From an uncultured Variovorax sp. (GTDB taxonomy: Bacteria; Pseudomonadota; Gammaproteobacteria; Burkholderiales; Burkholderiaceae), in contig CAMLCW010000300.1 of assembly GCA_946478645.1 (NCBI GenBank), positions 1-6,343 of the forward strand: 6,343 nucleotides of DNA. The letters run 5' to 3'. The position numbers were made by a program, and so were the translations under genes. Positions within the stretch are counted from its first letter, which is position 1, and each line of letters opens with the position of its first letter. Below are positions 1 through 6,343 of this stretch, in pieces. The notes under the pieces are model-generated. The model had not been told where the DNA came from. It ran no database searches and worked only from the letters and a program-made list of their open reading frames with translations.

Positions 1-722
1 GCCGTGGTCGCCAGGCCGACGGCCCGCGCGTCGAGTTCCTCGTCCACGTGCAGGTCCACGTCGAGCTCGCACGCCTGCGCTGCCAGCAGCAGGTTGCGCA
101 GCGCGGCCTCGCTCCAGTTGGTGGAATGCACGAAGCCGCCGAGCAGCGCATGCGGTCCGGTGGCTTTCACGCGCTGCGCCAGCCGTAGCGCCCGCGCAGC
201 GTCCTCGAACAGCGGCAGCTTGATCAGGCCGACCTGCTCCAGCCGCACGCGGCCATGCCATTCCTGTGCGAGTTCGGCCAGCACCGACCAGGCCGTGGGC
301 AGCGCGTCGGGTTCCCACCAGTCGACGTGCGTGCGCACCTGCGTGGTGCCGCATTCCCAGGCCCATTGCAGCGCACGCGACGCTCGCTCGCGCACGTCGG
401 CGGCCGTCCAGTGGGCGCGGTCGGCCAGCATCGCGTCGATGGCGCCGAGCAGCCCGGGCTGCACCTGTCCCATGCGCGGCAGCGTGAAGGCCTTGTCGAG
501 GTGCGTGTGCGCGTCGACGAAGCCCGGCAGCGCGAGCGCGCCGCCCGCGTCCCAGCCCGTGGGCGAAAGGGCCGCGCCGGTGGCGGGCCGCACCGATTGC
601 ACGCGGCCGGCGTCGAGCGCGATGCAGGCCAGCGCTGGCACGCCTTCGCGCGCCGGCCAGCCGTTCGGCAGCAGCCAGCGCGGCAGCCGCACGTTGTCGA
701 GCAGTGGGGGCGGCGCGATCAT
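1..722 (-). CDS. Cytosine-deaminase-like amidohydrolase, N-terminal 240 residues (cut by window edge)
   Basis: Metal-dependent hydrolase of the amidohydrolase superfamily, closest in motifs to the cytosine deaminase (CodA) branch. These cytoplasmic enzymes hydrolyse C-N bonds in heterocyclic bases and related ring compounds. Seen directly: PGFVDAHTHLDKAF at about residues 66-79 carries the first two metal-binding histidines (H72, H74). RTHVDWW follows at 130-136. DLHVDEELD at 223-231 matches the third ligand and catalytic acid of E. coli CodA (H214 and E217, here H225 and E228). The last His and Asp ligands would lie beyond base 1, so completeness cannot be judged; family members are usually about 400 residues. 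The start is ATG at 722-720, which overlaps the TGA of the oxidoreductase gene (ATGA), implying co-transcription and translational coupling. The substrate is not known: cytosine is possible, but this subfamily also includes enzymes for isocytosine- and triazine-like rings. The family is well supported, the substrate is not. Confidence 0.88.
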   Translation of the reverse strand, partial: MIAPPPLLDNVRLPRWLLPNGWPAREGVPALACIALDAGRVQSVRPATGAALSPTGWDAGGALALPGFVDAHTHLDKAFTLPRMGQVQPGLLGAIDAMLADRAHWTAADVRERASRALQWAWECGTTQVRTHVDWWEPDALPTAWSVLAELAQEWHGRVRLEQVGLIKLPLFEDAARALRLAQRVKATGPHALLGGFVHSTNWSEAALRNLLLAAQACELDVDLHVDEELDARAVGLATT

Positions 723-1306
723 GCGAAGCGCGCCATCGCTTGCCCCACGCGCGCCATGAAGCGCTTCAGCTGGGGCTCGGTCGCCACGTTCATGTGATAG
801 TGGGCGTGGTAGTCCACCTTCGCGCGCCGGCCCGTCAGCCGCAGCATGTAGCGCGTGACGATCTTGCGCGGCGGATCGCCCATGTACCAGGCCATCCAGC
901 GCGGGCGGCCGTAAGTGACCACGGCGCTGATGCGCTTGATGTGCGTGAGCATCGGCCGCACGTTCGCCGGATCGCTGATGTCGAAGGCCACGCCGGGCAT
1001 GAAGAGCCGGTCGAAATAGCCCTTGAGCATCGCCGGCAGGCCGAAGCACCAGGTCGGAAAGCAGAAGACGATGCCTTCGGCCCATTGCAGCCGCGCCACG
1101 TAGCGCGCGAGCGGCTGCTGGTTCTGCGGCACCTCGTGGTAGCCGAGCCGCTCCTCGCGCGAAAGCACGGGGTTGAAGCCTTCCGCGTAGAGGTCGCAGT
1201 CGTCCACCTCGTGCCCCGCCGCGCGCAGGTTCTTCAACACCTCCAGGTGCAGCGCCGCGTGGAAGCTGGTTTCGACCGGATGGCAGTAGACGACGAGCAC
1301 GCGCAT
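719..1306 (-). CDS. Flavodoxin-fold NAD(P)H oxidoreductase (NQO1/MdaB/KefF-like)
   Basis: A 195-residue protein of the Flavodoxin_2 family: soluble FMN- or FAD-binding enzymes that use NAD(P)H for two-electron reduction of quinones, nitro compounds or similar acceptors. Seen: a beta strand followed by a flavin-phosphate loop, MRVLVVYCHPVETSF (residues 1-15). The family core FPTWCFGLPAMLKGYFDRLF is at 83-102, followed by PGVAF. An aromatic-rich C-terminal part (YHAHYHM, 166-172) follows. Length is normal for the family. The ATG at 1306-1304 is the natural start because the flavin loop begins immediately; no clear Shine-Dalgarno precedes it, and the leader from the proposed promoter would be very short. 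The gene ends in TGA at 721-719, overlapping the amidohydrolase start. Its position between a RutR-like regulator and a deaminase-like enzyme suggests a shared catabolic or detoxifying pathway, which is inference. The physiological acceptor cannot be read from sequence. Confidence 0.9.
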   Translation of the reverse strand: MRVLVVYCHPVETSFHAALHLEVLKNLRAAGHEVDDCDLYAEGFNPVLSREERLGYHEVPQNQQPLARYVARLQWAEGIVFCFPTWCFGLPAMLKGYFDRLFMPGVAFDISDPANVRPMLTHIKRISAVVTYGRPRWMAWYMGDPPRKIVTRYMLRLTGRRAKVDYHAHYHMNVATEPQLKRFMARVGQAMARFA

Positions 1307-1319
1307 GGTGTTTGACCGC

Positions 1320-1349
1320 TTAATCAGAGCAAGTGGTCAGGTTATGCAA
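1320..1349 (-). promoter_or_regulatory. Candidate sigma-70 promoter of the oxidoreductase-amidohydrolase operon
   Basis: On the minus strand, TTGCAT (1349-1344) resembles a -35 box (4 of 6 to TTGACA). It is followed after 18 bases by GATTAA (1325-1320), a weak -10. A start site some 7 bases downstream would give a leader of fewer than 10 bases before ATG 1306, in line with the missing Shine-Dalgarno. The operator-like palindrome fills the spacer. The -10 match is poor, so this is tentative. Confidence 0.3.
1325..1340 (-). promoter_or_regulatory. RutR-box-like operator candidate
   Basis: The minus-strand 16-mer CTGACCACTTGCTCTG matches 10 of the 14 specified positions of the E. coli RutR box, recalled as TTGACCAnnTGGTCAA. 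The left half-site TGACCA and the central spacing are intact; the right half is degenerate. It lies 19 bases upstream of the oxidoreductase ATG, in the spacer of the candidate promoter, where a bound repressor would block RNA polymerase. A second TGACC half-site, in TTTGACC at 1311-1317 on the plus strand, forms a wider inverted repeat with GGTCA at 1335-1339. The protein just upstream is RutR-like, which makes the match more meaningful than by chance alone. Confidence 0.42.
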
Positions 1350-1383
1350 GCGACGTGCCAGCGCGGATGCACCGGCTTGGGGC

Positions 1384-1408
1384 CTGGCAGCCTCTGGGGC
1401 TGCGCCAG
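1384..1408 (-). terminator. GC-rich hairpin after the TetR-family gene
   Basis: CTGGCAGCC (1384-1392) can pair with GGCTGCGCCAG (1398-1408), giving a nine-pair stem with a two-base bulge and a five-base loop. It starts 12 bases beyond the regulator's stop codon. No T-run follows on the minus strand, so it is not a canonical intrinsic terminator. It could stall transcription or protect the regulator's mRNA end, or have no function. Confidence 0.22.
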
Positions 1409-1420
1409 CGCTGCTGTTCT

Positions 1421-2098
1421 CTAGGTCTCGATGCCGCAGCCGCTCAGCACGAAGCCCACGAGCTCGCGCGCGATCGGCTCGCGTTCGATCGGCGCATCGG
1501 GCGGCAGGCCGAGCATCACGCGCGTCTGGATCGCGTAGTCGGCGTAGCTCTGGGTCATGGCCCAGATGTGCATCAAGAGCAGCCGCGCGTCGAGCGGGCG
1601 CATCTGCCCGCGCGCGATCCAGCCGTTGATGACGTCGACTTTTTTCTGCGTCCAGGCGCGCGCGTTGGGCCAGTAGCGCTCGAGGTTGCGGCCGCCGTCG
1701 AGCACCTCGCGCGTGAAGATGCGCGAGATCTCGGGGTTGTCGAAGGCATGGTCGAGCTTCTGGCGGATGTAGTCGCCGAGCACCGTGGCCGGGTCGCTCG
1801 CGTCCTCGAACGAGAACACCACCTTCCAGGCATGCAGCACCTGCATCAGCAACTCTTCGTAGAGCTCTTCCTTGCCCGCGATGTAGTAGTGCAGCTGCGG
1901 CTTGGTGAGCCCGGCGCGCGCGGCAATGGCCTGGGTCGACGTGCCCTTCAGGCCGTGGAGGCTGAATTCGGCAATGGCGGCCGCCCGGATCGACGCCATG
2001 ATCCGCTCGCGCCCGGGGCGCGCGCGCGACAGCGGGCCTTCGGGGGCGGGCATTTCCTGGGCAGTGGCGGGGGGAAGGGCGGCGGAATCGGCGTTCAT
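1421..2098 (-). CDS. TetR-family transcriptional regulator, RutR (YcdC)-like
   Basis: A 225-residue DNA-binding regulator. The N-terminal helix-turn-helix lies at about residues 33-80, with STQAIAARAGLTKPQLHYYIAGKEELY (54-80) as the typical TetR core. The C-terminal ligand domain resembles E. coli RutR (YcdC-type): DYIRQKLDHAFDNPEISRIFTREVL at about 109-133, NGWIARGQMRPLDARLLLMHIWAMTQSYADYA at 158-189. RutR binds uracil or thymine and controls pyrimidine catabolism. Here the ligand is unknown, but the cytosine-deaminase-like enzyme downstream supports a nucleobase-type effector. ATG 2098 was chosen because it leaves a modest tail of about 30 residues before the HTH; ATG 2053 (210 residues, close to RutR's 212) is an alternative, and neither has a well-spaced Shine-Dalgarno. 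An upstream extension to 2188 would translate the GCATG repeat cluster and is unlikely. A RutR-box-like site lies downstream, before the enzyme genes. Confidence 0.88.
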   Translation of the reverse strand: MNADSAALPPATAQEMPAPEGPLSRARPGRERIMASIRAAAIAEFSLHGLKGTSTQAIAARAGLTKPQLHYYIAGKEELYEELLMQVLHAWKVVFSFEDASDPATVLGDYIRQKLDHAFDNPEISRIFTREVLDGGRNLERYWPNARAWTQKKVDVINGWIARGQMRPLDARLLLMHIWAMTQSYADYAIQTRVMLGLPPDAPIEREPIARELVGFVLSGCGIET

Positions 2099-2140
2099 GA
2101 AGGGCGGCGGCGGTGCGCCGGCCCGATGGTAATCCCACGC

Positions 2141-2191
2141 GCATGGCCGCATGCCATGCCTGCATGGCGGCCGGCGGCATGCCGGCATGGT
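2141..2191. repeat. GCATG repeat/palindrome cluster in the divergent intergenic region
   Basis: Five plus-strand copies of GCATG start at 2141, 2149, 2162, 2177 and 2185, and further copies read on the other strand. They form nested inverted repeats. GCATGGC (2141-2147) pairs with GCCATGC (2153-2159). GCCATGC (2153-2159) also pairs with GCATGGC (2162-2168) across two bases. GGCATGCC (2176-2183) is a perfect 8-bp palindrome. The cluster lies between the starts of the TetR-family gene and ansB, where an operator array or a competing-hairpin structure would be well placed. The function is unknown. Confidence 0.55.
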
Positions 2192-2219
2192 TCCGGGTAT
2201 CTTCTCGCCGCTTCATAGA
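2191..2219 (+). promoter_or_regulatory. Possible ansB promoter
   Basis: TTCCGG (2191-2196) and CATAGA (2214-2219), spaced by 17 bases, are weak sigma-70-like boxes located 24 bases before the ansB ATG. TAGAAC (2216-2221) is an alternative -10. The region is locally AT-richer than its surroundings (ATAGAACTGTTAACA), as expected near a start site. The box matches are poor. Confidence 0.2.
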
Positions 2220-2227
2220 ACTGTTAA

Positions 2228-3313
<1,086 letters not shown>

Positions 3314-3315
3314 CC

Positions 3316-3351
3316 CGCGCTCAGCGCGCAGTGCGGCGCCTGCGGTGCCGC
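3316..3351. terminator. GC-rich hairpins at the convergent ansB/PAP2 junction
   Basis: CGCGC-TCA-GCGCG (3316-3328) straddles the PAP2 stop codon. GCGGCGCC-TGC-GGTGCCGC (3333-3351) forms an eight-pair stem with one G-U pair, 20 bases past the ansB stop. No T-run follows either hairpin, so termination may be Rho-dependent or assisted by these stems. The second hairpin lies within PAP2 coding sequence and codes for its arginine-rich tail, so it may owe its structure to codon use alone. Confidence 0.3.
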
Positions 3352-4139
3352 GCGTATTCGAGGCTGCCCACGCACACGAGCAGCCAGGCCAGGCCGGTCG
3401 CCAGGCCGGCGAGCACATCGCTCGCGAAGTGCACCTGCAGGAACACGCGGCTGCTGGCGATGGTGACGATGGCGGCCGCGGCGGCCATGGCCGCAGGCAC
3501 ATGCCAGCGCGGTGGCAGCAGCCGCAGCGCCAGGTACATCAGCATGCCGTAGCTCACGATCGCGCCCGCCGCGTGGCCGCTCGGAAAGCTGTAGCTGGTC
3601 TCTAGCGCAAGCCCGTGCGCATGCACCGGCCGCGTGCGCTCGAAGATGTGCTTGAGTGCCGGGTTCAGCAGCACGATGCCGCCGAGCGCCATCACCCATC
3701 CGAGCGCGAGCCCCCGGTGCGCATGGCGCCACAGCAGCCAGGCCACGGCCACGCACACCGGCGCCAGAAACTCGAAGTCGCCGAGGTGCGTGAGCCGGCT
3801 GAAAGCCACGAGGGCGGTCCACGGCACATGCGCCGCAATCGCGTCGGCGAGCGCCTGGTCGGCCATTCCCAGCAGCCGTCCGTCGCCGAGCTTCGAGGCG
3901 ATGTAGGCGACCAGGCTCGCGGCCGCCAGGATGCCGGCAAAGCCGACCATCAGCGCCCCGGCCAGCCGCGGCTCGTCGGGTTCGCCGGCCTGGGCGTTGC
4001 GGGCGCGGCGCCGCTGCAGGCTCGCGCAGACCGCGCCCGTGCCGAGCACCGACACCGCAAAGACGGCCGCGAACCAGGCCAGGGCATGCTCGCCGACCTG
4101 GCGCGCGAAAAGAACGAGGGCGGGAGCTTCCATGGACAT
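3321..4139 (-). CDS. PAP2-family membrane phosphatase
   Basis: A 272-residue integral membrane phosphatase of the PAP2 (type 2 phosphatidic acid phosphatase) superfamily. Members dephosphorylate phosphatidate, undecaprenyl pyrophosphate or other lipid phosphates at the outer face of the inner membrane. All three signature motifs are intact: KHIFERTRP (K163-P171), SFPSGH (H189) and SRVFLQVHFASD (R231, H237, D241). Hydrophobic segments lie at about 19-38, 60-80, 125-138, 145-160, 192-207, 214-229 and 243-260, with a very basic tail (RHRRRR). Length is on the long side because of the N-terminal extension, as in other PAP2 proteins with extra membrane helices. The start could be ATG 4139 or the in-frame ATG 4133; neither has a decisive ribosome binding site. 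It begins 10 bases after the metallophosphoesterase stop, so it is the last gene of the lipid-phosphate operon. It cannot be assigned to BacA-like, PgpB-like or LpxE-like activity from these motifs. Confidence 0.93.
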   Translation of the reverse strand: MSMEAPALVLFARQVGEHALAWFAAVFAVSVLGTGAVCASLQRRRARNAQAGEPDEPRLAGALMVGFAGILAAASLVAYIASKLGDGRLLGMADQALADAIAAHVPWTALVAFSRLTHLGDFEFLAPVCVAVAWLLWRHAHRGLALGWVMALGGIVLLNPALKHIFERTRPVHAHGLALETSYSFPSGHAAGAIVSYGMLMYLALRLLPPRWHVPAAMAAAAAIVTIASSRVFLQVHFASDVLAGLATGLAWLLVCVGSLEYARHRRRRTAR

Positions 4140-4149
4140 CCGCCCGACT

Positions 4150-4977
4150 CTAGCCCGGTGCGCCCAAGCCCTCCGCGAGCGGCAGCCGCCATGTCTTGGC
4201 GCAGACGAAGGCCTTTTCGATCGGCGAATGGTCCCAGCGCTCGGCTTGGCAGAAGCGGCCGGCCTGTGCGTCGACCATGCGCAGCACGTTCACCGAATTG
4301 GGATGCCCGCCGCGCACGCGCGACGACACCGCCGTGCCGGCCTGGACCGCCCAGGCGGTCGGCGGGCAGCCGGTGCCTGCCTCGGCGAGCGGGCGCACGA
4401 ACGGCAGGTGGATGTGGCCGCCGAGGATCAGGTCCATGCCGGCCGCGCACCAGCGCGCCATCGCCGCTTCATGTCCATGCACGCGGTTGCGCAGGTCTTC
4501 GGGCCGGGTCACCAGCACCGGCTGGTGCGTGACCACCACGCGCAGCTGCGCGGGGGTGGCGCGTGCAAGCCGGTCCGCCACGCGCTCGACCTGCGCGGGC
4601 GAAACCTCGCCGTCCTCGTGCCGGTACCAGCGCGTGGTGTTGACCGCGATCACCAGCCAGTCGGCGGATTCGAACACCGGCTCCAGGTCATCGCCGAAGG
4701 CGTCGGCATAGCGGCCGTAGGGCGACAGCAGGCGCGCGCCGAGCTGGAACAGCGGTATGTCGTGGTTGCCCGGGATCGCCACCAGGGCCGGCGCCGCGAT
4801 CCGGTCGACGAAGGCGCGCGCCGCCGCGAACTGGCGCCGCGTGGCCCGCTGCGTGATGTCGCCCGAGAGCACCACCACCTGCGGCGCCAGCTCGCGCGCG
4901 AAGCGCTCCAGCGCCGCCAATACCTCGGGCTGCTCGGTGCCGAAATGCGGATCGGAAATCTGCAGCAGGCCGCTCAT
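4150..4977 (-). CDS. Calcineurin-like metallophosphoesterase
   Basis: A 275-residue soluble phosphoesterase with a binuclear metal centre. All family motifs are present in order: DPH (D9, H11), GD (G39-D40), GNHD (N71, H72), VVTHQP (H151) and GGHIH (H188, H190). The arrangement resembles the CpdA/Icc cyclic-nucleotide phosphodiesterase-like group, but many members of this group act on other phosphodiesters or lipid-linked phosphates, so the substrate is open. No signal peptide or membrane segment is seen, so it should be cytoplasmic. The frame stays open upstream to 5367, but ATG 4977 is the true start: the calcineurin domain begins right there, and the codon overlaps the TGA of the lipid-kinase gene (ATGA). 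The upstream extension lies antiparallel in register to nothing conserved and only shadows the kinase gene. The overlap argues for translational coupling with the kinase. Confidence 0.94.
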   Translation of the reverse strand: MSGLLQISDPHFGTEQPEVLAALERFARELAPQVVVLSGDITQRATRRQFAAARAFVDRIAAPALVAIPGNHDIPLFQLGARLLSPYGRYADAFGDDLEPVFESADWLVIAVNTTRWYRHEDGEVSPAQVERVADRLARATPAQLRVVVTHQPVLVTRPEDLRNRVHGHEAAMARWCAAGMDLILGGHIHLPFVRPLAEAGTGCPPTAWAVQAGTAVSSRVRGGHPNSVNVLRMVDAQAGRFCQAERWDHSPIEKAFVCAKTWRLPLAEGLGAPG

Positions 4978-5939
4978 TGCTTGGCGGCCTCCAGTTCCGG
5001 TGCCACCTCGGGCCGCACCAGCCACAGCGGTTCGGGCGCGACCCGGAACAGCAGCGGCATCTCGGCCCAGGCGATCTCGCCGTCGGTCGCCACCTTCACG
5101 CGCCGCGGGCCGCGCGAATGGCCGGCGTTCACGGTCAGCGATTCGAACGGAAAGCTCAGCACCTCGTCGGCGCTGCCCAGGCGGCCCAATGCGCCGCGCA
5201 CCAGCAGGCCCGGCATCGCGAGCAGGCCCATTGGCTTGAGCGTCACGGCGGCCAGCTGGCCGTTCTCGGGCGCGTCGGCATGGTCGATGCCGACCTGCAG
5301 CAGCTGCAGCGGGTTGTTGCCGACGAACAGCGTCGTGGTGCGCACCGCCCGCTCCTGCCCGCGCCACGCCATGCGCAGGTTCCAGTGCCGGTGGCCCCGC
5401 ATCACCGTGAGCAGCCCCGCGAAGAAGGCGACCCAGCGGTTGCGGCCGTAGCGCGCCTTGTAGCTTTCGCGCTCCTCGAGCAGCTCGGCATACAGGCCCA
5501 TGCTGGCATTCACCAGGAAGGCGCGGTCGTTGACCAGTCCCACCTGGGCCGGCCGAGGCTGCTGGGTCAGCAGCACCTGCAGCGCCTCGGCGGTGTCGCG
5601 CGGAATGCCGTGGGCGCGGCTGAAGTAGTTGAAGGTGCCCTGCGGCAGCACGCCGAAGGCCAGTCCGCTGCCCAGCGTGGCCTGGGCCACCGCATTGATC
5701 GTGCCGTCGCCGCCCGCGGCCACCACGATCCCGCCCACGGCGCGCGCCCGTTCGACCGCCTCGCGCGCCAGCGCCTGCACCGTCGCGCGGCCGTCGATCT
5801 CGAAGATGCGGTGGCGGCGGCCGGCCGCGGCGCAGCCTTCCTCGATGGTCCGGCGGGCCTCGGCGGCGTCCTCGCTGCCGGAACTGGTGTTGAGGACGAT
5901 GAACAGGGGCGATTCGGGGCCGATGTGGGGCGGTTGCAT
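4974..5939 (-). CDS. Diacylglycerol-kinase-family lipid kinase
   Basis: A 321-residue protein with the DAGK catalytic domain shared by bacterial DgkB/YegS-type kinases and sphingosine kinases. It would phosphorylate a lipid hydroxyl (diacylglycerol or a related lipid) with ATP at the inner face of the membrane. Seen: an N-terminal strand [12 protein letters not shown] (11-22), the nucleotide-binding GGDGT (76-80) followed by INAVAQ, then [18 protein letters not shown] (98-115). The common family motif is GTxND; here it is GTFNY, a variant I recall from proteobacterial members. The C-terminal beta domain includes VATDGE (283-288), where the family carries a conserved acidic residue. Length is normal. 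ATG 5939 is the only sensible start, although no good Shine-Dalgarno precedes it. It heads the operon with the phosphoesterase and PAP2 genes, and is divergent from glyQ. Lipid identity is not readable from sequence. Confidence 0.94.
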   Translation of the reverse strand: MQPPHIGPESPLFIVLNTSSGSEDAAEARRTIEEGCAAAGRRHRIFEIDGRATVQALAREAVERARAVGGIVVAAGGDGTINAVAQATLGSGLAFGVLPQGTFNYFSRAHGIPRDTAEALQVLLTQQPRPAQVGLVNDRAFLVNASMGLYAELLEERESYKARYGRNRWVAFFAGLLTVMRGHRHWNLRMAWRGQERAVRTTTLFVGNNPLQLLQVGIDHADAPENGQLAAVTLKPMGLLAMPGLLVRGALGRLGSADEVLSFPFESLTVNAGHSRGPRRVKVATDGEIAWAEMPLLFRVAPEPLWLVRPEVAPELEAAKQ

Positions 5940-6050
5940 GTCTGTCTGTGGGGCGGTGGCGCGCGGCCGGCCCTCGTTTGTCGCATACGCCGTGCGAGCG
6001 GCGCGGCAGTGGCCATCCCGCCTGGCTGTGGGAGAGTTGCCCTCGACCCG

Positions 6051-6056
6051 TAAAAT
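6051..6056 (+). promoter_or_regulatory. -10 element of the glyQ promoter
   Basis: TAAAAT within CCGTAAAATCGCC lies about 65 bases before the glyQ ATG and has the form common before housekeeping genes in Burkholderiales. Five of six bases match TATAAT. No good -35 is visible at 16-18 bases upstream, and TTGCCC at 6037-6042 is too close. The rest of the 181-base divergent region (5940-6120) shows no other clear signal. Confidence 0.5.
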
Positions 6057-6120
6057 CGCCCGCTTCCGCGGTGTTCTTTCGCCGCGCTACCGATCAATGC
6101 CGGTCATGCCGGCCTGCTTC

Positions 6121-6343
6121 ATGTTGACCTTCCAGCAAATCATCCTCAAATTGCAGTCGTACTGGGCCGACAAGGGCTGTGCGCTGCTGCAACCGTACGA
6201 CATGGAAGTGGGCGCGGGCACCTCGCACACCGCCACCTTCCTGCGCGCGCTCGGCCCCGAGCCGTGGAAGGCCGCCTACGTCCAGCCGAGCCGCCGCCCC
6301 AAGGACGGCCGCTACGGCGAGAACCCGAACCGGCTGCAGCACT
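6121..6343 (+). CDS. glyQ: Glycyl-tRNA synthetase alpha subunit, N-terminal 74 residues (cut by window edge)
   Basis: The alpha chain of the bacterial tetrameric (alpha2beta2) glycine-tRNA ligase, which holds the aminoacylation active site and charges tRNA-Gly in the cytoplasm. The visible sequence begins [19 protein letters not shown], then [29 protein letters not shown] (about 22-50) and [23 protein letters not shown] (about 52-74). The class II motif region [20 protein letters not shown] is nearly identical to E. coli GlyQ. The full protein is about 300 residues, so roughly a quarter is present. The start ATG 6121 fits the betaproteobacterial MLTFQQ N-terminus. Two in-frame ATGs at 6097 and 6106 would add MPVMPACF, which homologues lack. 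glyS is expected downstream. Confidence 0.97.
   Translation, partial: MLTFQQIILKLQSYWADKGCALLQPYDMEVGAGTSHTATFLRALGPEPWKAAYVQPSRRPKDGRYGENPNRLQH

Noticed and set aside
4..759. Long plus-strand open frame of 251 codons
   Set aside because: It is antisense to the amidohydrolase gene, its translation is Ser/Arg/Ala-rich with no domain, and the minus strand carries clear catalytic motifs. Typical GC-rich shadow.
2099..2188. Upstream start at 2188 for the TetR-family gene
   Set aside because: It would add 30 Pro/Arg/Cys-rich residues encoded by the GCATG cluster, far upstream of the HTH; homologues are about 210-225 residues.
4978..5367. N-terminal extension of the metallophosphoesterase frame
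   Set aside because: The metallophosphoesterase fold starts at ATG 4977 (LLQISDPHFG); the extension is low-complexity and lies over the lipid kinase gene in another frame.
3931..5451. 506-codon plus-strand frame across the lipid cassette
   Set aside because: Antisense to two genes with intact catalytic motifs; no domain, no ribosome binding site, Arg/Ala/Ser-rich composition.
6037..6042. TTGCCC as -35 for glyQ
   Set aside because: Only eight bases separate it from TAAAAT; too short for a sigma-70 promoter.

Overview
The window is GC-rich, with strong G/C preference at third codon positions. It looks like a chromosomal segment of a betaproteobacterium, most likely Burkholderiales/Comamonadaceae (Variovorax-like). 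This rests on the GlyQ N-terminus, the TAAAATCG promoter style and the Pseudomonas-type glutaminase-asparaginase. Genus is inference only. I see no insertion sequence, phage gene, CRISPR array, tRNA or rRNA, and no gene-free stretch longer than about 180 bases.

Left part (1-2098, minus strand): a probable nucleobase-related catabolic unit. A RutR-like TetR-family regulator (1421-2098) is followed by a 114-base gap, then a flavodoxin-fold NAD(P)H oxidoreductase (719-1306). The oxidoreductase overlaps by ATGA a cytosine-deaminase-like amidohydrolase (1-722, cut by the window edge). The gap holds a RutR-box-like imperfect palindrome inside the spacer of a weak promoter. This suggests the regulator controls the two enzyme genes.

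Middle (2099-3313, plus strand): a divergent intergenic region with a dense cluster of GCATG repeats and palindromes, then a secreted periplasmic glutaminase-asparaginase (ansB). The real ansB start is ATG 2243, fixed by a strong AGGAG. The gene converges on the next cluster, with stop codons 7 bases apart and GC-rich hairpins at the junction.

Right part (3321-5939, minus strand): a compact three-gene cassette, transcribed in the order diacylglycerol-kinase-family lipid kinase, calcineurin-like metallophosphoesterase, PAP2 membrane phosphatase. The first two overlap by ATGA and the third follows after 10 bases. One enzyme adds phosphate to a lipid and the others remove phosphate, so the cassette probably handles lipid phosphates; its substrates are unknown.

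Right edge (6121-6343, plus strand): the start of glyQ, glycyl-tRNA synthetase alpha subunit, divergent from the lipid cassette and with a TAAAAT -10 element.

Most of the window is ordinary core and accessory metabolism. The points most worth a second look are the RutR-like regulator/operator/oxidoreductase/amidohydrolase unit and the kinase-phosphoesterase-phosphatase cassette.
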